Counted from the stretch's first letter, positions 22,556 through 31,033 are shown. The stretch: DNA of 42,885 bases from Gemmataceae bacterium (GCA_009691845.1 SIAJ01000046.1:1-42885); one strand, 5' to 3'. The notes: a model not told the origin generated them from the sequence alone. A program made the numbers and translations.

Positions 22556-22589
22556 ACAAAAAAGCCAAACCTTTCGGTTTGGCCTCTCG
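22556..22589 (-). terminator. Terminator-like hairpin in the rRNA leader
   Basis: On the minus strand the stem GCCAAACC with loop GAAA and GGTTTGGC is followed at once by six T. This is a textbook intrinsic terminator or attenuator. It lies between promoter P2 and tRNA-Ile, so transcription of the operon would have to pass it. Confidence 0.8.
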
Positions 22590-22693
22590 CGACTTGCATC
22601 ATATTGCATCGTACGAGAAGCTACCGTGGTGGATGGGTGATTCGGGGAATGGCCATAGACGAATTTTCGTTGGGGTCGCGGTGGGTCTTTGCA

Positions 22694-22722
22694 ATAATAT
22701 GGGGACAACGACTTGGCGTCAA
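22694..22722 (-). promoter_or_regulatory. Promoter P2 (TTGACG-17-TATTAT)
   Basis: Minus strand: -35 TTGACG at 22722-22717, 17-nt spacer, -10 TATTAT at 22699-22694. This is near the sigma70 consensus with optimal spacing. The predicted start is near 22687, about 215 nt before tRNA-Ile. Confidence 0.75.
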
Positions 22723-22758
22723 CCCGCAGCACCTGACCCGCACTGTTGCTGAAGAGAA

Positions 22759-22787
22759 ATCCTACGCAGGCGAGGTTCGCGTGACAA
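22759..22787 (-). promoter_or_regulatory. Promoter P1 (TTGTCA-17-TAGGAT)
   Basis: Minus strand: -35 TTGTCA at 22787-22782, 17-nt spacer, -10 TAGGAT at 22764-22759. It lies 65 bp upstream of P2, giving the tandem arrangement usual for rRNA operons. Confidence 0.55.
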
Positions 22788-22856
22788 GCTTCTTTCTCGC
22801 TTTTTTCCTGTTCTCTTCACGATATTAGCGCCTTGCAGCTTCGGCATTCCGAGCGT

Positions 22857-23762
22857 ATGGACTTTACTATGCCTTCCGAAATATCATCCGCCACTCCAGG
22901 CCGGCGACTTCGAAACGCCTGGCAGGCGAACACCATCGCGATTCCAGGGGCCTTCAACGCCCTCACGGCCAAGCTCATCGAACGACTGGGTTTCCAGGCC
23001 GTTTACCTTTCCGGCGGGGCGCTCTCCGCGGCCGCCGGCGTGCCCGATGTCGGGCTGCTCACGCTCAACGAATTCACCGATGAAGCCCGACGACTCGCCT
23101 CTGCCACCAGCCTTCCGCTGCTCTGCGATGCCGACACCGGCTTCGGTGAGGCCCTGAACGTCGAGCGCACTGTACGGCTTTTCGAAAGCGCCGGAGCGGC
23201 CGGCATTCATCTGGAAGATCAGCTGTTTCCCAAGCGCTGTGGACATCTTTCCGGCAAGACGCTCGTCGAGCCCGCGGTGATGGCCGCGAAGATTCGCGCC
23301 GCTTGTGCCGCGAAACGCGAACAGGACTTTGTCATCATCGCTCGCACCGATGCTCGCGGAGTCACCAACTTCGACGACGCCGTTCGCCGGGCGAAACTTT
23401 ACATATCAGCAGGCGCTGATGCGATCTTTCCCGAAGCCCTGGAGACACTCGAAGAATTCGCCCGCTTCGCGAAGGAAGTCCCCGTGCCGCTTCTCGCCAA
23501 CATGACCGAGTTCGGCAAGGGCCCGTTGCTCACCTTGAACGAACTAAGCACTCTCGGCTACAAGATGGTCCTTTATCCCCTGACGGCCTTCCGTTCCGCC
23601 ATGAAGGCGGCCGAGGAAACGCTGCGGCAATTGCAAACTGCGGGCCACCAACGCGACTCACTGCCACGCATGTTGACGAGAGCCGAGTTGTACGACTTGC
23701 TGGAATACTCGGGCTACGAGGAACGCGATCGGGCGTACTTTGGCGAGTCGGCGAAGTCATGA
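22857..23762 (+). CDS. prpB: 2-methylisocitrate lyase-like protein (isocitrate lyase/PEP mutase superfamily)
   Basis: A 301-residue TIM-barrel lyase. Numbered from the ATG at 22857: substrate loop SGG at 52-54, metal-binding DADTGFG at 91-97, ED at 120-121, and the catalytic signature KRCGH at 126-130 with C128. LANMTEFGKGPLL and the C-terminal YDLLEYSGYEERD match methylisocitrate lyase, which splits 2-methylisocitrate into pyruvate and succinate in the methylcitrate cycle. No prpC or prpD neighbour is present, so a related carboxyphosphonoenolpyruvate or oxaloacetate lyase role is possible. Starts at 22833 (TTG) and 22869 (ATG) are alternatives; none has a strong ribosome binding site. Confidence 0.85.
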   Translation: MDFTMPSEISSATPGRRLRNAWQANTIAIPGAFNALTAKLIERLGFQAVYLSGGALSAAAGVPDVGLLTLNEFTDEARRLASATSLPLLCDADTGFGEALNVERTVRLFESAGAAGIHLEDQLFPKRCGHLSGKTLVEPAVMAAKIRAACAAKREQDFVIIARTDARGVTNFDDAVRRAKLYISAGADAIFPEALETLEEFARFAKEVPVPLLANMTEFGKGPLLTLNELSTLGYKMVLYPLTAFRSAMKAAEETLRQLQTAGHQRDSLPRMLTRAELYDLLEYSGYEERDRAYFGESAKS

Positions 23763-23859
23763 GCCGAGCTGGGAGCGATCGCTGAACGCCCTGAGGATGT
23801 GACGCAGAGCGATTGTGAAAGAATCGCCTTTGCGTTCCCAGGCGATGGCGCTAAACTCC

Positions 23860-23893
23860 GTCGGTGCCCGGAGTCTGCCGACTACTATCAAGC
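23860..23893. repeat. Half copy of the CGGAG-loop hairpin element
   Basis: A segment beginning GTCGGTGCCCGGAG and running into TGCCGACTACTATCAA matches the right half of the element at 32058-32110 and its flank (CGACTACTATCAA). It lies at the 3' end of the alpha/beta hydrolase gene, between convergent genes. Confidence 0.5.
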
Positions 23894-23897
23894 TGAA

Positions 23898-25193
23898 TCA
23901 TCGCTTTGGCTTCGTCTCGGCCTGCAGGCCGACGCCATTCACCGGTATCACACGGTACTCGGTCTTCGCGCCCGGCTTGGCGGTCTTGTCCGTGTAACGC
24001 ATCTCCGGCAGCGGTTTCTCGGGCGTGTCGTGATAGGACATGCTCTGGAACAACGCCCGGCCAAACTTGCCAACGGGCTTCTCCGGCACCTGAGCGATTT
24101 CGCGACCATCGCGTTGAATGATGAACGCTCGAATGCCGCTTTCAAAATCCACGTCCGCGTCCCAAGTGAGAGATGCCGAACCGTCCTCGTTTCGCGTTAC
24201 TTTCAGGTTCGTCGCTGCGGGCGGAGGCGTAATATCCGGCACGGCCCCCGTCTTCACGTACTCGGTCCACGCTTTCGCCACCTTCGCGTTGGGGAACCAG
24301 CAAGCCTCGGACTTCACGCCGCTGTAGTCTTTCCACGCCGCGGCCGAGTCACTCAGGGGTGTCGCCAGCCAGCCGGTCGCCCGGTCCACAAGATTCAACT
24401 TGCTCCCGGATTCAGGGAGGCGCATCCCGAGGCAGGCATCGAAAAACGGGATGGCCAAGTAGCGCGAGTCGCCGCACTCATGTCCCGTTTTCGGGTCGGG
24501 GGCGAACCCAACCGGAGAGCCTTTCCTGCGATAGGCGTAAAACATGGCCAACGAACCTGTCCATGCACCGCTGAAGCGTTTGTCGTTATTCTCCTTGGCT
24601 CCCGGGTTCATCATCATCGGGATGCCATAGGCCTCTGCCGGAATCTCGGGCTTGGGGATCTCGCCTTTTTCCCACGTGGCGAAGGCCGTTCCGGATCGGA
24701 ACCAGATGGCCACGATTCGTTCCGGGAACATGGTCTGCATCAGACTCGCCCAGAAGCCGCCACCGGAATGCCCCCACAGGCACCACGGGGCGGCCTCGAT
24801 TTCCGGATGCTTCGACTCTCGTGCGAAGTCGTGCAGGGCGAGCTTGAAAGCCTTGGCCGAACCGTTGCGAGGATCGCACCACAGCCGGCAATTCTGTTTG
24901 TCGTCTTGTTGGTACGACGGACCGAGCAACGCACAATCCCACTTCTTCGCAAGGGCCTGCCAGTGCAGGTCATACGCCGCGGTCTCGCCCCCTTTGCAGG
25001 CCCCGGCCCCGCAGCCGTGCTGATGGACAATCACGCCGCGAATCGTCTTCACGCCATCCGGCAACCAAAGCGTGTACTTCACGCCGAGCGTCAGTTCGCC
25101 AGCCGCATCCGACGGAGGGTACGCGACCTCGAAATACTGGCCGGCCGCCAGGGTTGGGGACGCAAAGACTAGTGCGATGAGCAGACGGAACAT
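23898..25193 (-). CDS. Secreted alpha/beta hydrolase with C-terminal fibronectin III-like domain
   Basis: A 431-residue protein with a signal peptide (MFRLLIALVFASPTLA). The hydrolase domain shows an oxyanion-type HQHGCG (57-62) and a nucleophile elbow GHSGGG (141-146, Ser143), with HECGD further on as a possible acid/histidine region. It looks like an esterase or dienelactone-hydrolase-like enzyme; the substrate is unknown. Residues about 325-425 look like a fibronectin type III domain (PPPAATNLKVTRNEDGSASLTW, GIRAFIIQRDG, EYRVIPVNGVG), often found on secreted polysaccharide-active enzymes. It starts 30 nt after the TPR gene on the same strand, so the two may be co-transcribed. Confidence 0.85.
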   Translation of the reverse strand: MFRLLIALVFASPTLAAGQYFEVAYPPSDAAGELTLGVKYTLWLPDGVKTIRGVIVHQHGCGAGACKGGETAAYDLHWQALAKKWDCALLGPSYQQDDKQNCRLWCDPRNGSAKAFKLALHDFARESKHPEIEAAPWCLWGHSGGGFWASLMQTMFPERIVAIWFRSGTAFATWEKGEIPKPEIPAEAYGIPMMMNPGAKENNDKRFSGAWTGSLAMFYAYRRKGSPVGFAPDPKTGHECGDSRYLAIPFFDACLGMRLPESGSKLNLVDRATGWLATPLSDSAAAWKDYSGVKSEACWFPNAKVAKAWTEYVKTGAVPDITPPPAATNLKVTRNEDGSASLTWDADVDFESGIRAFIIQRDGREIAQVPEKPVGKFGRALFQSMSYHDTPEKPLPEMRYTDKTAKPGAKTEYRVIPVNGVGLQAETKPKR

Positions 25194-25223
25194 GGTCGAT
25201 CTCGCTTGCGGAATGAAGTGCGT

Positions 25224-26678
25224 TCAGGCTTCCCGAAGACGTTCTTGCCACTGATCGAGCAAAGTCCCAATATCCCGGAAGCCAAAGTCGATGTTGGCCA
25301 GATCGTGGCCCAGGTCGATGGCTTTTTGCAATTCGCCCGATTCTGCAGAGCCGATCGCAAGCTGGTAGAGAATTTCCTTGCGGCCCTCTTCCTCGTTCGC
25401 GGGCAGGGCAGCGAGTGCTTCCTCGAAGTTCCGCTGGGCCAGGCGCCAGTTGTTCCGCTTGTTAAAGCAGAGCCCCAGATGCATGGCCACCTTCCAGAGC
25501 AGCCTTGGCTCCTTGCGAACTTGCTGCAACTCGACGATGGCCTCGTCGAGCATTTCCGCTGCCGCGAAACGAATGCCCAGTTCGAGCCGATAGCCCAGGT
25601 CATGCGGAAAGCGGTCGGCCCGCATTCGGCACAGTTCAATTTCGCGCGCGTTGATCTCGCGGGCCAGCTTGGCGCGGATTCGCCGCAAGTCTTCCACGGA
25701 GTGCCGACCGTCATCTTCACCAGCATCGGCCTTGGCAATTTTCTTGTCGGCAAGAGCCAGGTTCTTGCGGAATGTCTCGAGATCCATCTCCATCAGTTCG
25801 AGTTGGAGACGAAAATCGTTGCTCGTGGGGCCAAGACCTTGTTCCAACGCGGCCCGTGCCCGATCGGGCTGGTTGCCACGCTGATAGACCGTCGCAAGCT
25901 GGATGTACAGATGTGCGTCGGTTGGGTTCGAGTCCAGCCGAGCCAGGATCGGTGCTGCCTCGCGCGAAACGCGGTCGGGCGGCTCGGCTGCCTCTTGCGG
26001 GCTGGCGTGTGCTTCCGCTTTCTGGCTCAGTCGGCTCGATTCGTGCGCTCCGGGTTTTCCGTCTGCGTCCTTGTACCCACCCCGAGCGATCGTCTCGCTG
26101 GCGGCCAGGTCTTTCGCCTTGTGCTGGGCTTCCACATCACTTGGGGCGACTTCTCTGACCAGCTGCCAGAGGACAATCGCGTGAGCAAAATTGCCTCGCT
26201 TTTCAAACAATCGGGCCAGTGCACGATTCAGCGTGGCATCCTTGGGGCTCTTCTGCCGAGCTTGATCGAGAAAGAAAATGGCGTGATCGAGCAACCCGAG
26301 AGCGTCGGCGGACTCGGCCATGTCCATCTGAGCGCCAATGTCCCACGGGTTGCGGGACAGAATCTGCTCGCCGTGTTGCAATACCCGTTCGTAGTCGCGG
26401 GAGCGCTTGGCCGATTTCAGTCGCGTCCAGTGGCGAAACGTCGTCAGGAACGCGAACCTGCTTCCACGCAGGTTATTGTTGAACTTCGCTTTTTGAGTTC
26501 GCCGCAGGGACTGGCGAAACAGGAAATTGCCCGGGTCCAGCTTGCAGCAAATCAACAGGAGTTGGATGGCGTAGTCGAAATTGCCGCTCGCGGAAACTTG
26601 ATTGGCCCGCTCGAACCGTTCGGCGGCAATTTGGCGAGACTCGGCTGAGATTGTCGGCAAAGAGCCGGGAGAGACCAT
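25224..26678 (-). CDS. Tetratricopeptide repeat protein
   Basis: A 484-residue, mostly helical protein with several TPR units: the N-terminal AAERFERANQVSASGNFDYA, then VLQHGEQILSRNPWDIGA, LDHAIFFLDQARQKSPKDA and a C-terminal set around LEQGLGPTSNDFRLQLELM and LYQLAIGSAESGELQKA. A charged linker lies at about 205-245. There is no signal peptide, so it is probably cytoplasmic. The start at 26678 is preferred to the open frame up to 26723, because upstream residues are not TPR-like. Function is unknown; it is divergent from the Sua5 gene and precedes the hydrolase. Confidence 0.8.
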   Translation of the reverse strand: MVSPGSLPTISAESRQIAAERFERANQVSASGNFDYAIQLLLICCKLDPGNFLFRQSLRRTQKAKFNNNLRGSRFAFLTTFRHWTRLKSAKRSRDYERVLQHGEQILSRNPWDIGAQMDMAESADALGLLDHAIFFLDQARQKSPKDATLNRALARLFEKRGNFAHAIVLWQLVREVAPSDVEAQHKAKDLAASETIARGGYKDADGKPGAHESSRLSQKAEAHASPQEAAEPPDRVSREAAPILARLDSNPTDAHLYIQLATVYQRGNQPDRARAALEQGLGPTSNDFRLQLELMEMDLETFRKNLALADKKIAKADAGEDDGRHSVEDLRRIRAKLAREINAREIELCRMRADRFPHDLGYRLELGIRFAAAEMLDEAIVELQQVRKEPRLLWKVAMHLGLCFNKRNNWRLAQRNFEEALAALPANEEEGRKEILYQLAIGSAESGELQKAIDLGHDLANIDFGFRDIGTLLDQWQERLREA

Positions 26679-26839
26679 TATGGACGAACCTGAACAGCGC
26701 CTAAGCAGGCGGGGCGGAACCACCCGTGGACGATAGCCTTGGTTTTAGCACAATAATCCGTCCAGGAACAACCATTCCGGTGGATTCTCACAACTCCTAC
26801 AGTGAATACTTGGGAGATTCTCGTGAGGACCAGTGCCCC

Positions 26840-27844
26840 GTGATCAGTCGCCGCACACTCATATTACCGATTGATCCGAACGGCCCCGAACCAGGCGGCG
26901 TCCGACAAGCCGCAGACGTGCTTCGCTCGGGTTGGCTGGTCGCGTTTCCCACCGAGACCGTGTATGGCCTGGGGGCCAATGCCCTCGACCCGGATGCTGT
27001 CAGCCGAATATTTGAAGCCAAGGGTCGGCCAGCCACCAATCCCCTGATCGTTCACGTTTGCGATGAATCGATGCTTAGTCAGGTCGTGGCCGACTGGCCA
27101 GCAGTCGCTGCCAAGCTCATCTCGCGATTCTGGCCAGGCCCGCTCACGCTTGTACTACCGAAGAATCCAGCCATTCCCGACATTGTGACCGGGGGCGGCC
27201 CCACCGTCGCCGTGCGGATGCCTGCACATCCCGTCGCACTCGCACTCATCCGCGAAAGTCGGATGCCGTTGGCCGCACCCTCGGCGAATCGATCGAGCGA
27301 ACTGTCCCCCACAACCGCGGAGCATGTGTGGAAAGGGCTCGAAGGTCGCATCGACTTGATCCTGGATGCTGGCCCAACCCAGAGCGGTATCGAATCGACC
27401 GTCCTCGATCTGACCACGCATCCACCGACATTGCTTCGGCCGGGACCGATCGGCGTAGCCGAAATCGAGGCACGGATCGGCCCGATTCAACGGAAACGGG
27501 ACACGCCTCGAACTGGGCCGCTACCATCGCCGGGTATGCTCGAGCGACACTACGCACCCAATACGCCGCTGGAACTTTTCGCCGACCGAGCAGTCCTGGA
27601 GGAACGAGCCAGCGCCTTGGTTGCGTCGGGTCAAACCGTGAAGAAAGTCCTTCTCGGCGGAATCGATCACTCCGCAAGCGTCATGCCAACCCATCACGAT
27701 CAATATGCCGCCCGCTTGTTCGCGGAACTACACGACCTCGATTCGTTGTGGTTGAATCGCATCCTGATCGAGATGCCTCCGGAGACAGACGACTGGCTGG
27801 CCGTTCGCGACCGATTGACACGGGCGGCCACGGAAGGTTCGTGA
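26840..27844 (+). CDS. tsaC: L-threonylcarbamoyladenylate synthase (Sua5/YciO/YrdC family)
   Basis: A 334-residue Sua5-type enzyme making threonylcarbamoyl-AMP from threonine, bicarbonate and ATP for the t6A37 modification of ANN-decoding tRNAs. The YrdC domain covers about 15-200: LVAFPTETVYGLGA, FEAKGRPATNPLIVHV, FWPGPLTLVLP, VAVRMPAHP and APSANRS. The linker PSPGMLERHYAP leads into the C-terminal Sua5 domain, which distinguishes long Sua5 from short TsaC. The GTG at 26840 is chosen because family members begin near this point; the frame is open to 26726 but that part is not conserved-looking. Confidence 0.9.
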   Translation: MISRRTLILPIDPNGPEPGGVRQAADVLRSGWLVAFPTETVYGLGANALDPDAVSRIFEAKGRPATNPLIVHVCDESMLSQVVADWPAVAAKLISRFWPGPLTLVLPKNPAIPDIVTGGGPTVAVRMPAHPVALALIRESRMPLAAPSANRSSELSPTTAEHVWKGLEGRIDLILDAGPTQSGIESTVLDLTTHPPTLLRPGPIGVAEIEARIGPIQRKRDTPRTGPLPSPGMLERHYAPNTPLELFADRAVLEERASALVASGQTVKKVLLGGIDHSASVMPTHHDQYAARLFAELHDLDSLWLNRILIEMPPETDDWLAVRDRLTRAATEGS

Positions 27845-27862
27845 GCGGGCGAGCCGCCTGCA

Positions 27863-28492
27863 CTACGGTTGAGCCAAAAATCCCCGGCTTCGCCACAGAT
27901 ACCAGGTGGCCACACTTCGATAGGGCCGCCAGGGTTCCGCGAGTTCTTCTAACGCCGTCGTGTGCGGATAATCCTCGTACCCGTAGATGTCGCGAACACC
28001 TGCTTTGAAGCCAAGATCGCCCGTCGGCAACACGTCGGGGCGTCCGAGGCAAAACATCAAGAACATCTGGGCCGTCCACACGCCCACGCCGCGAATCGGC
28101 AACAACGCTTCGATCACTTCTTCATCGGGCATGCGGTTCAGTCCGCGAACCACGGACACGTTTTCGAGGAAAAAATTCGACAGCGAACGGAGCGAAAGCA
28201 GTTTCGAGCCGGACAAGCCCGCACCGCGCAACTCCGCGTCCCCCAGTTCAACCAACCGTTTGGCCTTCAAGCCACCGCGACCACAGAGAGCAGAAACTCG
28301 CTTGTTGATCGATTCGGCCGCCTTGCCGGAAATCTGTTGCGAGATGATCGACGAAGCCAGCACGCGGAATTTGTCTGGATGCGGCTGCAAAACACATGGG
28401 CCAACATGAGCAATGAGCGCCTTCAACTTGGGGTCGCGCTTTGCCAACCGGGGCCCGAATTTGGCGAACGGCGTTGTCTCGACCTTTGGCAT
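27863..28492 (-). CDS. HhH-GPD DNA glycosylase, AlkA-like (DNA-3-methyladenine glycosylase II)
   Basis: A 209-residue base-excision-repair glycosylase. Landmarks are ASSIISQQISGKAAESI, the helix-hairpin-helix with GPD region (LLPIRGVGVWTAQMFLMF) and the catalytic aspartate in LPTGDLGFKAGV. There is no iron-sulfur cysteine cluster, so it resembles AlkA/MagIII more than EndoIII or MutY. It removes alkylated purines such as 3-methyladenine. The start at 28492 follows GGGGA by 6 nt; 28504 is an alternative ATG. It converges with the Sua5 gene, 18 nt apart. Confidence 0.88.
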   Translation of the reverse strand: MPKVETTPFAKFGPRLAKRDPKLKALIAHVGPCVLQPHPDKFRVLASSIISQQISGKAAESINKRVSALCGRGGLKAKRLVELGDAELRGAGLSGSKLLSLRSLSNFFLENVSVVRGLNRMPDEEVIEALLPIRGVGVWTAQMFLMFCLGRPDVLPTGDLGFKAGVRDIYGYEDYPHTTALEELAEPWRPYRSVATWYLWRSRGFLAQP

Positions 28493-28644
28493 GTCAATCC
28501 CCATCACTGCGAAGGAGCAAAGATCAAAAAACGAACAAACACGAATCGCAACTCATCCTCACTAATACCGATTGATCAACATCCTGAATTCGGATCAATG
28601 CTTAGTGAAGATCGGTGCAGATTAGCGTTACTGGCCTTTTGCTT

Positions 28645-29742
28645 TTACACCCGACGCGAGGAACGACGCACACGCCGAATCAACTCACGGCCCTGATAAT
28701 AAACGAGCAATACCCCCAAAGCGACACCGATCGAAAGTATCCACCAGAAACGCCTCTGACGTTCGCTCTCGAGCTGACGTTCCTCTTCCGCCTCGCGTTC
28801 CCGAGCGGCTTTCTTTTGTGCGGCAATCTCCTCAACCCCAAAGAGCAAGATCTGTCGATGTCGAATAAGATTCGGATTCGAGTAACCCATGTTGAACGAA
28901 CAGGCATCCAGAATGCGTGCGGCGATTTCGATCTCCCCCTCCGCGTTGTACAACTCTCCGAGAAGCCAGTAGAGCCGGGCGTCCTTCGGGTGCCACAGGA
29001 TCATCTGCTGCACGATGGCCAGGGCGTCTGCCGGAAGCTTTTTCCTTTCGGCCTCCGCCAGTTTTCCCGGTGTGTACTCGCCATTCTCGCCGACAAATCG
29101 CACCGGTTCTTCCGTGCGCTTCCGGTCTGCGGAAACGGGAAACAAGGCATCGACATCTTCACGCAATTCGCTCGGCCGGCCGCCGCGTGCTTCCTCGGCA
29201 CGGCGCACGAGAAATGGTCGATAGTACTCGCGTTCGATGCGTTTCAACCACGCGAGTTGCTCCTTCGTCAGCTTCGCGAACTTGGTTGGAAATTCGCTGT
29301 ACTGGTTGGCGACCTGTTGCTGATCGGCCGCGTCACGCCATTCGCCACGCGCGGCGTGGGCTCGTGCCAAGTGTGCATAAACGAGGAAACCGCCCCGACG
29401 CGGATCCCGCGCCAACGGCTGCAACAGATTCAGCACTTCGTCTGGCCTGCTGAGCCGAATCAGATCGGCTGCATATCCCGCCATCTCTTCAGGACTGAGA
29501 GCGGACACTCCCATCGCCTTGCGGTCGCGGACTCTCGCTTCCAGGCGTGGGGTCCAATTGCTCTTGGGTGCTCCGATATCACGGAAGTCGGCTGAGATGC
29601 CTTCGAAGCCACCAACGTATTGGATCGGCTTCGCGATTCCGTCCGAGTCGATCTCGAACAAGAATGGCTCGTCTGGGCTGTAAATCCCCGCAAAGCTTGG
29701 GACCGCGAGGAGAAAAATCCCGACGATCGAGTAGCCTTTCAT
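28645..29742 (-). CDS. Secreted/membrane-anchored TPR-containing protein, unknown function
   Basis: A 365-residue protein with a signal peptide (MKGYSIVGIFLLAVPSFAG), a helical middle with TPR-like units (VYAHLARAHAARGEWRDAA at about 125; DARLYWLLGELYNAEGEIEIAARIL), a charged coiled segment rich in Glu, Arg and Gln (about 300-329), one membrane helix (about 331-349) and a strongly basic tail. The bulk would face the periplasm with the tail in the cytoplasm. I do not recognise a named family. It starts 13 nt after queF with GAAGGATGAG as ribosome binding site, so the two are probably one transcript. Confidence 0.75.
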   Translation of the reverse strand: MKGYSIVGIFLLAVPSFAGIYSPDEPFLFEIDSDGIAKPIQYVGGFEGISADFRDIGAPKSNWTPRLEARVRDRKAMGVSALSPEEMAGYAADLIRLSRPDEVLNLLQPLARDPRRGGFLVYAHLARAHAARGEWRDAADQQQVANQYSEFPTKFAKLTKEQLAWLKRIEREYYRPFLVRRAEEARGGRPSELREDVDALFPVSADRKRTEEPVRFVGENGEYTPGKLAEAERKKLPADALAIVQQMILWHPKDARLYWLLGELYNAEGEIEIAARILDACSFNMGYSNPNLIRHRQILLFGVEEIAAQKKAAREREAEEERQLESERQRRFWWILSIGVALGVLLVYYQGRELIRRVRRSSRRV

Positions 29743-29755
29743 GGCTCATCCTTCG

Positions 29756-30124
29756 TCAGGCCTTCGCGGCTTCGTAAGTACACGTCACATTCGTGCTGAT
29801 GCCGCCACGCGGGGTGAACGCTCCGACTACCTTGCAACGGCGAGGCGAACAGGCACGTACGAAATCGTCGAGCAACCGATTCGTGACCGCCTCGTAAAAA
29901 ATCCCCTGGTTGCGAAAGCCTTGCAGATACAGCTTGAGCGATTTCAATTCCACGCACAGGCGATCCGGCGTATAGGTATACGTGATTGTGCCGAAGTCCG
30001 GCTGGCCCGTTTTCGGGCAGACGCTCGTGAACTCTGGGCAAATAATCTCGATGATGTAATCGCGGCCCGGCGACGGATTCGGAAAGGTTTCGAGTTCTCC
30101 GGTCGGGACAGTCAAGTCGGCCAT
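29756..30124 (-). CDS. queF: NADPH-dependent 7-cyano-7-deazaguanine (preQ0) reductase QueF
   Basis: A 122-residue unimodular QueF that reduces the nitrile of preQ0 to the amine preQ1 in queuosine synthesis. Visible residues are Cys36 in [10 protein letters not shown] (the thioimide-forming nucleophile), Asp43 seven residues later, ELKSLKLY at 59-66 for NADPH binding and Glu78 in GIFYE, with the same spacing as Cys55, Asp62 and Glu97 of the Bacillus enzyme. The start at 30124 has AGAGGAAC in front; an upstream open stretch is not conserved-looking. It is divergent from queC across a large palindrome. Confidence 0.95.
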   Translation of the reverse strand: MADLTVPTGELETFPNPSPGRDYIIEIICPEFTSVCPKTGQPDFGTITYTYTPDRLCVELKSLKLYLQGFRNQGIFYEAVTNRLLDDFVRACSPRRCKVVGAFTPRGGISTNVTCTYEAAKA

Positions 30125-30163
30125 GCGTTCCTCTTCAGACTCCGGGGACATATTTCAACAGTG

Positions 30164-30242
30164 TAAGGTGGGTGTAGCTTTGCGGAACCCACCATATCAC
30201 ATGCGGCGTCTGGTGGGTTCCGCAAAGCTTACACCCACCCTA
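30164..30242. repeat. 31-bp-arm palindrome between queF and queC
   Basis: Arms at 30164-30194 and 30211-30242 are complementary apart from one substitution and one extra base (GGTGGGTGTAGCTTTGCGGA, ending ACCCACCA), around a 16-nt loop. A single related arm is at 5360-5390. It fills most of the gap between the divergent queF and queC, so it overlaps both promoter regions. It ends 19 nt before the queC start codon. Confidence 0.8.
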
Positions 30243-30261
30243 CAAGAGTACAAAGTGCATC

Positions 30262-30951
30262 TTGAACAAGGCAGTTCTTCTTCTCAGCGGCGGGCTCGAT
30301 AGTGCCACGACCTTTGCGATCGCGAAGGAGCAGGGCTTCGCAGTCTACGCGCTCAGCATCGATTACGGGCAACGGCATCGCGTCGAACTCGAACGGGCTA
30401 CGCAAATCGCTCATCGTCTTGGTGCCGTTGAATATCGTACCGTGAAACTCGATCTGCGCTGCCTGGGTGGTTCGGCTCTCACGGATGACATCTCGGTTCC
30501 GAAAGGACGAACCGCGGACGAGATGGATCACGGCATTCCCGTGACCTACGTGCCGGCCCGCAATACGCTGCTGCTTGGACTGGCACTCGCATTCGCGGAA
30601 TCCATCGGCGCGTTCGACATTTTCTTCGGCGCGAACGTGCTCGACTACTCGGGCTATCCGGATTGCCGACCCGAATTTCTGGAAGCCTTCGAACGACTCG
30701 CGAACCTGGCGACCAAGGCCGGCGTGGAAGGAACAGGTCGATTTCGTGTTCATGCTCCCCTCCTCAAATTGACCAAGGCCGAGATCATCCGCGAAGGCAC
30801 CCGACTCGGCGTCGATTACTCCATGACACTCAGTTGCTACGATCCCGACCAACTAGGCCAACCCTGTGGCCAATGCGATTCCTGTCAGTTGCGAAAGAAA
30901 GGCTTCGCGGAAGCAGGCCTTGCCGATCCTGCTCAAATCGCAGAATCATAA
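30262..30951 (+). CDS. queC: 7-cyano-7-deazaguanine synthase QueC
   Basis: A 229-residue ATP-dependent enzyme converting 7-carboxy-7-deazaguanine and ammonia to preQ0. It has the PP-loop SGGLDS at 9-14, SIDYGQRH at 32-39, YVPARNT at 96-102, [17 protein letters not shown] and four zinc-ligand cysteines (192, 202, 205, 208, in CGQCDSC). The start is a TTG at 30262; the coding pattern begins here and no in-frame ATG lies nearby. Its product is the substrate of the divergent queF. The other preQ0 genes (queD, queE, folE) are not in the window. Confidence 0.95.
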   Translation: MNKAVLLLSGGLDSATTFAIAKEQGFAVYALSIDYGQRHRVELERATQIAHRLGAVEYRTVKLDLRCLGGSALTDDISVPKGRTADEMDHGIPVTYVPARNTLLLGLALAFAESIGAFDIFFGANVLDYSGYPDCRPEFLEAFERLANLATKAGVEGTGRFRVHAPLLKLTKAEIIREGTRLGVDYSMTLSCYDPDQLGQPCGQCDSCQLRKKGFAEAGLADPAQIAES

Positions 30952-31033
30952 CCACGGATTTCACGGATCTACACGGATAAAAACCAAGCATTGTTTTTTG
31001 CATTTATCCGTGTAGATCCGTGAAATCCGTGGT
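30951..31033. repeat. 30-bp-arm palindrome (ACCACGGATTTCACGGAT type)
   Basis: Perfect 30-bp arms at 30951-30980 and 31004-31033 enclose a 23-nt loop. A degenerate copy is at 39481-39553. It begins on the last base of the queC stop codon and ends 15 nt before the convergent hflC stop, so it may end transcripts from both sides. Confidence 0.85.

Larger units (their letters stand above)
22472..22856 (-). promoter_or_regulatory. rRNA leader and promoter region
   Basis: No protein gene is seen in these 385 nt. On the minus strand they hold two tandem sigma70-type promoters (P1 22759-22787 and P2 22694-22722), then an about 130-nt leader ending in a terminator-like hairpin (22556-22589), then about 85 nt before tRNA-Ile. 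There is no 16S 3' end and no anti-Shine-Dalgarno sequence. Confidence 0.7.

Noticed and set aside
22472..22832. 3' end of a 16S rRNA gene upstream of tRNA-Ile
   Set aside because: No anti-Shine-Dalgarno or other 16S sequence is present; the stretch has promoters and a terminator-like hairpin.
23799..25172. Plus-strand frame of 457 codons opposite the alpha/beta hydrolase
   Set aside because: Shadow of the minus-strand hydrolase, which has a signal peptide, nucleophile elbow and fibronectin-like domain.
25206..26648. Plus-strand frame of 480 codons opposite the TPR protein
   Set aside because: Antisense to TPR units; no recognisable domain of its own.
30160..30261. PreQ1 riboswitch upstream of queC
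   Set aside because: The region is filled by a symmetric dispersed repeat that also occurs at 5360; no preQ1 aptamer pattern was recognisable.
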